Shown here one piece after another: positions 1 through 6,773 of a stretch of DNA of 15,282 nucleotides. Position 1 is the first letter of the stretch. Each line of letters opens with the position of its first letter. A program made the position numbers and the translations under genes. The notes under the pieces were generated by a model. The model saw nothing but the letters and a program-made list of their open reading frames with translations, was not told where the DNA came from and made no database searches. This DNA comes from SIG565 sp964607025 (GTDB lineage: Bacteria; Bacillota; Clostridia; Oscillospirales; Acutalibacteraceae), in the NCBI GenBank assembly GCA_964607025.1, contig CAZSIL010000031.1, positions 1 to 15,282 on the forward strand, written 5' to 3'.

Positions 1-1462
1 CGTAAATATTATATTCTGCGCTGGATGTTAGGTCTATAACTCTCTTATATGTACGGATACCTTCGGAATTATAGGCATAATTTGTCCTTACGGTGTTATC
101 CAGATTTGTATGGTAGGTTAGCTGTCTGCCTTCCCATTCCATACTTGCTGTATTGCGCCAATTAAGGGGATTGCCTATTGCATCATAGGTAATTGCAGTA
201 CCATTGTAATTGGTAAGCAAATCGCCCCAAGAGGAATCGCTATAACCGTAATTTATGGTTTCGATGGCTGTATCGGTATTTAACTGCAAATATGCGGTCG
301 GACGAATCGTAACAGTAAATTTATACTTATTCAGCAAATTGCCTGAACGGCTGTATTCATAAAGATAGGTATACCCTGCGATATAATCGTCTTCGCGGAT
401 AAGCTGGTTTAATTCATCATACTCATATTCTGCAAAGCGGGAATCGTTTTTGCGAATTTCGGTTATATTTCCCAGCGCATCATAGGTATAGTCATATACT
501 GCGCTTACACCGTTGGCTGTTAAGGTAAGCTTGGATATTAACGAGGTTGTATGAGGAATCTCGTTTACTAAATATGTATAATACTCATATTCCTGATATG
601 CCCTTGATATAAGGTCAACCAGCAAATCGCTCTTTGTTAAGCGGTCGAATTCGTCGTAGGTATAGAACTGTATTTTGGTTGCTCCGCCCATTGCAGGATA
701 ATAGAATCTCGCAACGTTATTGGAGTTCTCTTTATACGCTATGGAATAATTAAAGGTCTCACCGTTAATTACATACTTTGAACCCGATGAGCGACCCAAG
801 GAATCATAGGAGTTTTCAACGTAAAGGGTCGTAACACCCGAAGAATCCTTCTGCCATGCTCGGATCAGTCTGCCCAAGGAATCGTATTCGTAAAGGTGGG
901 TTATTCCGCTTTCGGTTATTGAATGAATACCGCCATTGGCGTTATACACAATAGAATACTTTTCTTCGGTTCCATTGTATAACACTTTGACCAATCTGTC
1001 AAGGTGGTCATAGGTATATTCCTCATAATCGCCATTACCGTAGGTTAGCTTTAAAAGCTTACCGTTATAGGGCGCATATTCATAAGTGGCGAGAGTATAA
1101 CTACCTGCTTGAATGCCTGTTATATTGCCGTAGTTATCATAGGACATTGTATATTCGGTTGAGGAGGTTTGGATGCTTTGAAGTTTGTCGGATGCATAGA
1201 CATATTCAACATAAGCCTCGGTTGCTTCATCAAATACCGAATCCTCATCTGCATCCAGATATACAGAGGTCACACGTTTGCGTGTATCATAGGTATATTG
1301 GGTTCTTACGCTTTTTGCGTTCTCCATATATTTGAGAAGCTTGGTAAGGGTATCATAGGAATAGTTGGTTACAGAGCCCAGAGAATCGGTTATTTGGCTG
1401 ATGTTCCCTGTGAAATCGTCGGTGTATGTGACAGACGAGGTTATCCTTTGTCCGCCTGTCAT
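1..1462 (-). CDS. Orphan RHS core fragment of cassette 5 (partial, runs off left edge)
   Basis: An open frame of at least 487 codons enters at 1462 and is still open at base 1, so its C-terminal tip is outside the window. It encodes YD-repeat sequence homologous to residues about 1283-1770 of the main RHS protein. From 657 to 1458 it is base-for-base identical to 8938-9739; the part toward base 1 is similar but diverged, with one codon fewer overall. The identity stops abruptly at 1458/1459. An ATG at 1460-1462 stands one codon before the first shared codon, giving a protein that begins MTGGQRITSS. There is no signal peptide and I see no Shine-Dalgarno sequence upstream of that ATG, so efficient translation or secretion is doubtful. 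It follows the lipoprotein gene and a hairpin. I read it as the core part of another silent RHS toxin cassette. Confidence 0.8.
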   Translation of the reverse strand, partial: MTGGQRITSSVTYTDDFTGNISQITDSLGSVTNYSYDTLTKLLKYMENAKSVRTQYTYDTRKRVTSVYLDADEDSVFDEATEAYVEYVYASDKLQSIQTSSTEYTMSYDNYGNITGIQAGSYTLATYEYAPYNGKLLKLTYGNGDYEEYTYDHLDRLVKVLYNGTEEKYSIVYNANGGIHSITESGITHLYEYDSLGRLIRAWQKDSSGVTTLYVENSYDSLGRSSGSKYVINGETFNYSIAYKENSNNVARFYYPAMGGATKIQFYTYDEFDRLTKSDLLVDLISRAYQEYEYYTYLVNEIPHTTSLISKLTLTANGVSAVYDYTYDALGNITEIRKNDSRFAEYEYDELNQLIREDDYIAGYTYLYEYSRSGNLLNKYKFTVTIRPTAYLQLNTDTAIETINYGYSDSSWGDLLTNYNGTAITYDAIGNPLNWRNTASMEWEGRQLTYHTNLDNTVRTNYAYNSEGIRTYKRVIDLTSSAEYNIY

Positions 1463-1500
1463 TTATGGAATCTTTTGTAACAAGTCTCACAGAATTATAT

Positions 1501-1540
1501 ATAAGAGGCAACCCTATTGTTATATAAGATTGCCTCTTTA
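1501..1540 (-). terminator. Hairpin after the lipoprotein gene, likely terminator
   Basis: AAGAGGCAA at 1503-1511 pairs with TTGCCTCTT at 1530-1538, a 9-bp stem with an 18-base AT-rich loop. It starts 10 bases beyond the lipoprotein stop codon. On the minus strand it is followed by TATATATAATT rather than a clean run of T, so termination may be weak. It separates cassette 4 from the cassette 5 fragment, and it differs in sequence from the 28-bp palindromes found at the other cassette borders. Confidence 0.55.
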
Positions 1541-1548
1541 TTTATGGA

Positions 1549-2577
1549 CTACAATCCGGCGGGTTCATAATCGGGCTCTGCGATACATTCAGAAAACGAT
1601 TTGTAGATTGCTTGTATTTCATCCAACAGTGATTGAGCCTCCGCAACTGTATAAGGAGTATAAACGATTGAATCAGACTGCGCTCCAGTTGCCGAATCAA
1701 TTACAGTAGAATAAAACAACTCGGGGTTATTTTCATCCTTAACATTATAGTATCTAAAGGTATTATTTTCGATAACAGATTTTATATATTCCCCATTTTC
1801 ACGATAAAACATTTCAATTTGAATAGTAGGAGAAATTAAATCGTCTACATGCTTTTCAAACATAGGGTTTCGTTCCGAATCAAAATACAGCCACTTGATT
1901 ATGTCATTCTCATCATGCTGTAACACAACCTTGTAAAACTGAGGCTCGCCGTTTTTATAATACAAAGTTTCAATACTCTTTACAGTTACATTTTGAACTT
2001 CTTTATACTCTTCAATAACAGTCGCAACCACGGAATCATCCGATGAATCCTTATAGATGGTTTGGCTCTTAATTAATTTTTCATCATTCTCATTGCTGAT
2101 ATCATACTCACTGCACTGAACCATTCTGATTCCTGTATCAGTATATTTCACGGTGTCCAGCTCAATTGTTTTTAGGTTATTCACCCTATCAAATTCAGCA
2201 ATTTCCTGATGACGGATTTTTCCGTTGCCGTCATATTCATAAACACTTTCTTTGATTGTTTTTTTATCAACAATTTCTGTAATATTTTTACTTTCAATTA
2301 TTCCGTTTGCATCAAGCTTTTCTGTTGTTGTTACCCAGTCATTTCCATAATTTGTATACTCTGTTGTAATAACAGCTCGGCTTGACTTTTTTGTTTCGGT
2401 CCAGCTTTCTTTGGGCAGGCTATCTTCGGATTCATTTGATTTTTCCGATTCCAATTGGGAAGGTTCGGTACTTGAGTTACTAAATGAAACATCGGATGAA
2501 TCCTCTTGTTGTCCGTTGCACGAAGTAATACTTAACAACAACATAATTATTATTAAAAATGCTAATATCTTTTTCAT
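1549..2577 (-). CDS. Secreted lipoprotein, candidate immunity protein of cassette 4
   Basis: This 342-residue protein begins with a lysine-containing, strongly hydrophobic signal sequence and a lipobox ending in ITSC, with Cys20 as the predicted lipidated residue. A Ser/Glu-rich linker (about 21-65) follows, as is usual for surface lipoproteins. The rest is rich in short beta-prone repeats of the kind 'YEYDGNGKI', 'TIYKDSSDD' and 'LYFDSERNP', loosely recalling YwqK/MORN-like or YD-like hairpins; I recognise no firm family. The ribosome binding site AGGAGA overlaps the TAG stop of the preceding cassette 4 tip and lies 8 bases before the ATG, so the two genes are probably translationally coupled. 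That position matches an immunity gene, and anchoring outside the membrane would suit protection against a toxin acting at the cell surface. That role is inference. A hairpin follows the stop. Confidence 0.8.
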   Translation of the reverse strand: MKKILAFLIIIMLLLSITSCNGQQEDSSDVSFSNSSTEPSQLESEKSNESEDSLPKESWTETKKSSRAVITTEYTNYGNDWVTTTEKLDANGIIESKNITEIVDKKTIKESVYEYDGNGKIRHQEIAEFDRVNNLKTIELDTVKYTDTGIRMVQCSEYDISNENDEKLIKSQTIYKDSSDDSVVATVIEEYKEVQNVTVKSIETLYYKNGEPQFYKVVLQHDENDIIKWLYFDSERNPMFEKHVDDLISPTIQIEMFYRENGEYIKSVIENNTFRYYNVKDENNPELFYSTVIDSATGAQSDSIVYTPYTVAEAQSLLDEIQAIYKSFSECIAEPDYEPAGL

Positions 2578-2589
2578 AATAGATTTCTC

Positions 2590-3396
2590 CTAATCCCATA
2601 TTTCTAAAATACTAAATGTATATCCAATAGACCCACCGCCGTCAACATTCCATCCGAGTGTACCAAATCCAAAGGAACCTCCGATATAATTCGTATGAAT
2701 AGCCATGGTATTGTACAAATCGGTTGTGTATTCCGTACCGGCATGAATTTCACCATATGTAAATTGTGGACCGGTTGCAACATTTGTGGACACAGAATAT
2801 CCATGCAAATCAGATGCATCGTCTACTGTAGTTTGACTGGCAAATATATCAACACCGACAACGCTACCGGTAGAAGTTGAAACCGATGCGGAAACTGTTA
2901 TTTGATGATCGGCTATCTCATCTTCTTCAGTAACTGCGGAATAACTTATTGATATTGAGCCTATGGACACTTTTATCCCAACCGAATTGACCTTTGGAGG
3001 TTTACCACCAATTTTTATATAGTATTCTAGATAAGACTCCACAATGTTATTAATGTTTCCTTCGTCGATCATAGAGCCTATAACTTTGCGAAACTCAGTT
3101 GCATTAAAAGTAGAAGGATCGCGTCTCTTAAAATCTCCCTGCTTATACGCATGCATATATATCATACGAATTGAGTCTTGATCTTTGTGTCCGGTAGAGT
3201 CGCATAACATAACGGGATTGTTACTGCAGTATACAAAAAGATTGTAACTTATTAAGTTATTATTTATACCCAACATACCATCTGCATTCAAAAACCTACC
3301 TACTTCGGGGTCGTAGTAACGGAAGTTGAGATAATACCAACCTGTTTCCCAATAGGAAATGTAAATAGGAATCTTACTTTGTTGATGAATGCGCAA
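2590..3396 (-). CDS. Orphan RHS C-terminal cassette 4: degraded core plus glycine-rich beta tip
   Basis: The frame is open from a TGA at 3415-3417 inside palindrome P3 down to 2590; the first usable start is TTG at 3394-3396, with no good ribosome binding site. Residues about 14-66 hold the end of the RHS core (ETGWYYLN, RYYDPEVGRF, YNLFVYCSNNPVM, DSTGH). The tip is about 199 residues after the glycine at 3190-3192. It has a mixed helical first part, then a Ser/Gly/Thr-rich, probably all-beta region with alternating patterns such as VGIKVSIGSISISYS and GGSFGFGTLGWNV. I recognise no toxin family. The core is shrunken: two internal blocks are missing compared with cassette 2, and the small island between them is read in a shifted frame. 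No signal peptide is present. The lipoprotein gene follows at once. Confidence 0.7.
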   Translation of the reverse strand: MRIHQQSKIPIYISYWETGWYYLNFRYYDPEVGRFLNADGMLGINNNLISYNLFVYCSNNPVMLCDSTGHKDQDSIRMIYMHAYKQGDFKRRDPSTFNATEFRKVIGSMIDEGNINNIVESYLEYYIKIGGKPPKVNSVGIKVSIGSISISYSAVTEEDEIADHQITVSASVSTSTGSVVGVDIFASQTTVDDASDLHGYSVSTNVATGPQFTYGEIHAGTEYTTDLYNTMAIHTNYIGGSFGFGTLGWNVDGGGSIGYTFSILEIWD

Positions 3397-3412
3397 TTTA
3401 ATGGGATTGATA

Positions 3413-3440
3413 CCTCAATGGGGAGAAATCCCCATTGAGG
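3413..3440. repeat. 28-bp palindrome P3 at border of cassettes 3 and 4
   Basis: Arms CCTCAATGGGGA and TCCCCATTGAGG pair perfectly over 12 bp around the centre GAAA on the plus strand. It begins 2 bases after the TAA of the cassette 3 membrane protein and runs straight into the cassette 4 RHS remnant. Its centre is reversed relative to P1 and P2, which read TTTC on the plus strand. No T-run follows it in the direction of transcription. Confidence 0.95.
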
Positions 3441-3442
3441 CT

Positions 3443-4027
3443 TTATAACGTTAAGTTTCTACCAGATTTTTCGTTTATACGTTTAATCAATTCGTCAACA
3501 TTCTGTACTTTTCCTAAATGAACATCATAGTAACAATGATACCCACTTTCTTGCTTATGCTTGCCCCAATAAACTTCATCATCTTGAGCGACAAACAAAT
3601 CAAATTGTTCAAGATCATGATAATTTATTATTCTTTCCTTTGAAAACAAGGTATCCTTAATAGTTAAATGCTCATCTTCAACTTTGATCATTCCGATATT
3701 AAGAAAATAAAGAATCGCGACAGCTAAACTAACAATACAAATGCAAACTTTCATCCGAAACGGCCGCTTGTTTACAATCTCATTATTATATTTGAAAATT
3801 CTCTTAAACAATACCAAAAGTTCATTTAAAAACAATCGAATATTTAATAACAACACACAAAAAACACATATTATAAATGATCTTATTCTATAAAAATAAA
3901 CGTTTTCAATATACAAACCATCCGTTTCATTTGGCAAATAACGTATCACAACAATAAGTGCAATTACTGCAAATAAATAAAACAAATTGGTTTTATAATC
4001 ATATAAGTTTTTGAACCGATTTCCCAT
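3443..4027 (-). CDS. Three-helix membrane protein, candidate immunity protein of cassette 3
   Basis: About 194 residues from the start chosen here. Hydrophobic segments lie near 14-31, 50-67 and 94-113. A C-terminal soluble domain of about 80 residues (VEDEHLTIKDTLFSKERIINYHDLEQF...) has the beta-strand-rich look of small PH-like domains that follow membrane helices; that likeness is tentative. The ATG at 4025-4027 is preferred because it comes one base after the TAA of the cassette 3 tip and has GGAG 11 bases upstream. An upstream ATG at 4046-4048 in the same frame would overlap the tip by 20 bases and has a weaker site. Immediate coupling to a tip gene is the usual arrangement of an immunity gene, and a membrane location suggests that toxin 3 acts on or through the membrane. 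The region is visibly more AT-rich than the RHS core. Confidence 0.75.
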   Translation of the reverse strand: MGNRFKNLYDYKTNLFYLFAVIALIVVIRYLPNETDGLYIENVYFYRIRSFIICVFCVLLLNIRLFLNELLVLFKRIFKYNNEIVNKRPFRMKVCICIVSLAVAILYFLNIGMIKVEDEHLTIKDTLFSKERIINYHDLEQFDLFVAQDDEVYWGKHKQESGYHCYYDVHLGKVQNVDELIKRINEKSGRNLTL

Positions 4028-4028
4028 A

Positions 4029-4964
4029 TTATTCATCACTCCAATCATGAGAAATCTTATATTTTACTGTGAACACATTCGTATATATATCTATCGAAAA
4101 CCATTCAAGTCCCGGATTTGATAATCCAATAGATAACGTTTGTTCGATTACAAAAATAAATTCTAAAGCGCCGTTTTCTCTACCTGAGACCGTATCTGTT
4201 ATAAAAACGTTACCCTCCAAAATCTGCGAGGAATGGAGCAGAGGTGCAGTTGTGATTTTATAAGCTTCTACTTCGGCACTTAAAATTTCTTTATCATCAA
4301 CTTGATACATATACTCGAACTCAATTGTTGTAGCACCAATGTCAATAACTTCAGTTTTATTGTAAAAAGTATAGTTTTTTATATTTTGTTGTGGTTCAGA
4401 TTTCTCTTCATGGGGTTCTGAAGGAGTGTTATTATCAATAATATTATCTCTAACATCATTTGTAGAATTTATAATACTATCAGGTATCAAAAACTCACAG
4501 ATATCGTTCCATTTATCGCAAACCCAATCCCAAGCATCGGAAAGGAATCCTCGACCACTCGGGTCATAACCTCTTACAGGGTTATTATTACAGTATGCGA
4601 AAAGGTTATAGCCTTGAATACCGCCGTTTACGCCAATGATGCCGTCAACATTAAGGAAACGACCGACTTCGGGGTCGTAGTAACGGGAGTTGAGATAATA
4701 CCAGCCGGTGTCTACATCGTAATAGTAGGAACGATAACGGAAGGGGTTCTTTTGACCAATAGTATCGGCAAGAGAGCCTGTTACGGAAAGGACTTTACCC
4801 CAAGCGTCATAGGTATATTCAACAACTACATTACCATTAGTATCAAGGATTCGGATTATATCTCCTTGAATATTCTTTTGGTAAAAATAGGTATTTGTGC
4901 CGTCATTGAAACCGCTTACACTACCTGTTTCATCGTAGTTGAAACATAAACAGGAATCTACCTT
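4029..4964 (-). CDS. Orphan RHS C-terminal cassette 3: short core plus unrecognised tip, no start codon
   Basis: The frame opens after a TAA at 4965-4967 and runs for 312 codons including the stop. About 137 residues of RHS core come first: DETGSVSGFNDG, YDAWGKVLSVTGSLADTIGQ, TGWYYLNSRYYDPEVGRF, YNLFAYCNNNPV, DPSG. About 174 residues of tip follow (GRGFLSDAWDWVCDKWNDIC, a Glu/Pro/Asn linker, then a beta-rich domain ending ISHDWSDE). No ATG or near-cognate start with a ribosome binding site precedes the core; a TTG at 4488-4490 lies within the tip. It is therefore best seen as a silent donor module, not a free-standing gene. Its core is identical to the main gene over about 4799-4937. I do not recognise the tip. 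The next gene, a membrane protein, starts one base after the stop. Confidence 0.7.
   Translation of the reverse strand, partial: KVDSCLCFNYDETGSVSGFNDGTNTYFYQKNIQGDIIRILDTNGNVVVEYTYDAWGKVLSVTGSLADTIGQKNPFRYRSYYYDVDTGWYYLNSRYYDPEVGRFLNVDGIIGVNGGIQGYNLFAYCNNNPVRGYDPSGRGFLSDAWDWVCDKWNDICEFLIPDSIINSTNDVRDNIIDNNTPSEPHEEKSEPQQNIKNYTFYNKTEVIDIGATTIEFEYMYQVDDKEILSAEVEAYKITTAPLLHSSQILEGNVFITDTVSGRENGALEFIFVIEQTLSIGLSNPGLEWFSIDIYTNVFTVKYKISHDWSDE
4799..4937 (-). repeat. Core block identical to the main RHS gene
   Basis: About 139 bases of the cassette 3 core match the main gene at about 8056-8194 without difference by eye. They cover DETGSVSGFNDGTNTYF to VVVEYTYDAWG. The neighbouring core sequence differs at scattered bases, so the identical tract is local. 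It is a possible site of recent homologous exchange between a silent cassette and the expressed gene. Confidence 0.75.
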
Positions 4965-4982
4965 TTATATTGCAAGCGCGAT

Positions 4983-5010
4983 CCTCAATGGGGATTTCTC
5001 CCCATTGAGG
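4983..5010. repeat. 28-bp palindrome P2 between cassette 2 immunity gene and cassette 3
   Basis: Same arms as P3, perfect over 12 bp, with centre TTTC on the plus strand. It sits 106 bases beyond the stop of the cassette 2 immunity-like gene and about 18 bases before the open frame of cassette 3. The intervening 5011-5116 holds nothing I can identify. No T-run follows on the minus strand. Confidence 0.95.
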
Positions 5011-5116
5011 TGACAAGAAAATGATACTTCATAACGCAGGTGACATAAGTTGAAATGAAAATTGTGGATAAAATCAATGCAATCTTGTTACGATTTTCTT
5101 TGCTTTCTAATTCACT

Positions 5117-5566
5117 TTATAAATCTAACTCAATCCATTTATTAGATGATATTATGTGATAACCATGGGCAGACGATAAAAAACGCCAAGACTCTTCATT
5201 ATCTTCGGATGTCACAATAACCAATTGACATTTTCCCATATCAATCCACAAATCATTTTTATCACTCAATGTTATTTTTCGGACAACGAGACCAACAAAT
5301 GGACTAATAGCAGATTCAAACGTAAATTGCAAATCTTCATATCCATATTCCTGTCTTTTGTGGTTTGAGTATAACACGATTCCTTCCACACAATGAATAG
5401 AATACTCAGAAAATGCGCAAAGATTTCCTTTGTAGTCTTCTCGCATTATTTCAGTACCAAAACCCAAATTGTATAATGAAAAATCGGGTGATTTTGTACC
5501 ATAATTTAAAGTAGTACCAATAATCACAGATAAATAAGGATAAGATTCATTTTGCGATAACTTCAT
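5117..5566 (-). CDS. Small soluble protein, candidate immunity protein of cassette 2
   Basis: This protein has 149 residues, no signal peptide and no membrane segment; it is acidic to neutral with several tryptophans. A ribosome binding site GAGGAGA lies 6 bases before the ATG and fixes the start. It begins 21 bases after the stop of the cassette 2 tip. The C-terminal part (LWIDMGKCQLVIVTSEDNEESWRFL) recalls small proteins of DUF6188-type that often sit beside polymorphic toxins; I hold that family assignment weakly. A soluble cytosolic partner suits a toxin with a cytosolic target such as nucleic acid, and the cassette 2 tip does end in a small basic domain. Function as immunity is inferred from position. 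Confidence 0.7.
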   Translation of the reverse strand: MKLSQNESYPYLSVIIGTTLNYGTKSPDFSLYNLGFGTEIMREDYKGNLCAFSEYSIHCVEGIVLYSNHKRQEYGYEDLQFTFESAISPFVGLVVRKITLSDKNDLWIDMGKCQLVIVTSEDNEESWRFLSSAHGYHIISSNKWIELDL

Positions 5567-5587
5567 ATATTCTCCTCGATCGATACA

Positions 5588-6727
5588 CTATTTACCTAGT
5601 AACATACTTATTATTTCTACAATTTCATGAAAATCTAATCCATTACGTGTAATCATATCATGAATTCGTCTCTGCTGACGCTTCGATAATCCTCTAGTAG
5701 CATCTCTAAATTGTTTGTTTTGTCTTAAATTATCTCGTGGTGTTTTCCCTTTGTTTTTTCCGATTTTTTCGCGACCACCATAATTACTATCGTCATCATA
5801 ATCATAATCATCATCGGAAAAATCAGGCTGAGGTAGCGCCTCGGGTTCTTCCATATCTGGCGAATGCTCGACCTCGTGCTCATCTGTATCAGTGACAACT
5901 TTAGGTTTCAAATGTTCGGCATTATTTGTCACAATGCTTGTATTATCGCTAGATTGAATTTCTGAAGTAACAAGTAATACTACAAATACTCCACCATAAA
6001 TAATATCACCACAAGGCAGATAGCCATCTACCATGGTAAGCCACCACATAGACGAGGACCACTGAATAGCTGCATCTGCATTGTATCCATAGCAATCCTT
6101 ATACATTACAGGATTGTTATTACAGTATGCGAAAAGGTTATAGCCTTGAATACCGCCGTTTGCGCCGATTATACTGTCGGCATTGATAAATCTTCCAACT
6201 TCGGGGTCGTAGTAACGGGAGTTGAGATAATACCAACCGGTTTCCCAATCGTAGTAATAACTTCTATAACGGAAGGGGTTCTTTTGACCGATTGTGTCGG
6301 CTAAAGAACCGGTTATTGACATAACCTTGCCCCAAGCGTCGTAAGTGTATTCGACAACTACGTTACCGTTTATATCAAGGATTCGAATAATGTCGCCTTG
6401 GATGTTCTTTTGGTAGAAATAGGTGTTTGTACCGTCATTGAAACCGCTTACACTACCTGTTTCATCGTAAAGGAAATATAAATAGGAATCTTCCTTTGTT
6501 TTATTGTTGCGGTAGTGCTGAGAAAGTATCTTTGTACCGTCAAGAGTATAATCGTAAATATTATATTCTGCGCTGGATGTTAGGTCTATAACTCTCTTAT
6601 ATGTACGAATACCTTCGGAATTATAGGCATAGGTTGTTCTTGCAGTGTTTCCAAGACTAACACGGTAGGTTAACTGTCTGCCTTCCCATGTCAGTTCAAC
6701 AGTATCACGCCAATTAAGGGGAGAACC
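5588..6727 (-). CDS. Orphan RHS C-terminal cassette 2: core plus small basic toxin-like tip
   Basis: The frame is open from a TGA (6728-6730) inside palindrome P1 to 5588. The first ATG is at 6320-6322, deep within the core and without a clear ribosome binding site, so the unit probably needs fusion to a full RHS gene to be used. The core runs from PLNWRDTVELTWEGRQL through DETGSVSGF, TGWYYLNSRYYDPEVGRF and YNLFAYCNNNPVM to CYG. The tip is about 165 residues. It has a hydrophobic pre-toxin stretch (WSSSMWWLTMVDGYLPCGDI, then a Gly/Val segment), a very acidic Asp/Tyr-rich linker, and a basic C-terminal domain of about 60 residues (NKQFRDATRGLSKRQQRRIHDMI...FHEI). The last domain resembles small C-terminal domains common in RHS and other polymorphic toxins; I cannot name its activity. 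The immunity-like gene follows 21 bases later. Confidence 0.75.
   Translation of the reverse strand, partial: GSPLNWRDTVELTWEGRQLTYRVSLGNTARTTYAYNSEGIRTYKRVIDLTSSAEYNIYDYTLDGTKILSQHYRNNKTKEDSYLYFLYDETGSVSGFNDGTNTYFYQKNIQGDIIRILDINGNVVVEYTYDAWGKVMSITGSLADTIGQKNPFRYRSYYYDWETGWYYLNSRYYDPEVGRFINADSIIGANGGIQGYNLFAYCNNNPVMYKDCYGYNADAAIQWSSSMWWLTMVDGYLPCGDIIYGGVFVVLLVTSEIQSSDNTSIVTNNAEHLKPKVVTDTDEHEVEHSPDMEEPEALPQPDFSDDDYDYDDDSNYGGREKIGKNKGKTPRDNLRQNKQFRDATRGLSKRQQRRIHDMITRNGLDFHEIVEIISMLLGK
6553..6607 (-). repeat. 55-base core block identical in three copies
   Basis: This stretch, which encodes part of IRTYKRVIDLTSSAEYNIY, is identical at 1-55 (cassette 5), 6553-6607 (cassette 2) and 8279-8333 (main gene). 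It is an example of the near-invariant core segments that would support homologous recombination between cassettes. Confidence 0.8.
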
Positions 6728-6753
6728 TCAATGGGGATTTCTCCCCATTGAGA
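6726..6753. repeat. 28-bp palindrome P1 between main-locus immunity gene and cassette 2
   Basis: Arms CCTCAATGGGGA and TCCCCATTGAGA flank the centre TTTC on the plus strand. The outermost pair is broken because the last base is A where the other copies have G, leaving an 11-bp stem. It begins 20 bases after the immunity gene stop. On the minus strand it runs directly into GGT and the RHS core of cassette 2. Confidence 0.95.
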
Positions 6754-6773
6754 CAACTGTCAAAATCTAAATA

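Noticed and set aside
1459..1548. A fourth copy of the 28-bp palindrome at the cassette 4/5 border
   Set aside because: The border holds a different hairpin (AAGAGGCAA/TTGCCTCTT) and no match to the palindrome arms.
3413..3440. Palindromes P1-P3 as ordinary Rho-independent terminators of the immunity genes
   Set aside because: The stems are strong, but none is followed by a T-run on the minus strand, P2 lies 106 bases beyond the gene end, and all three share one sequence, which independent terminators would not. Not fully excluded.
3413..6753. CRISPR array
   Set aside because: Repeats are about 1.5-1.7 kb apart with genes between them, there are only three copies and no cas genes.
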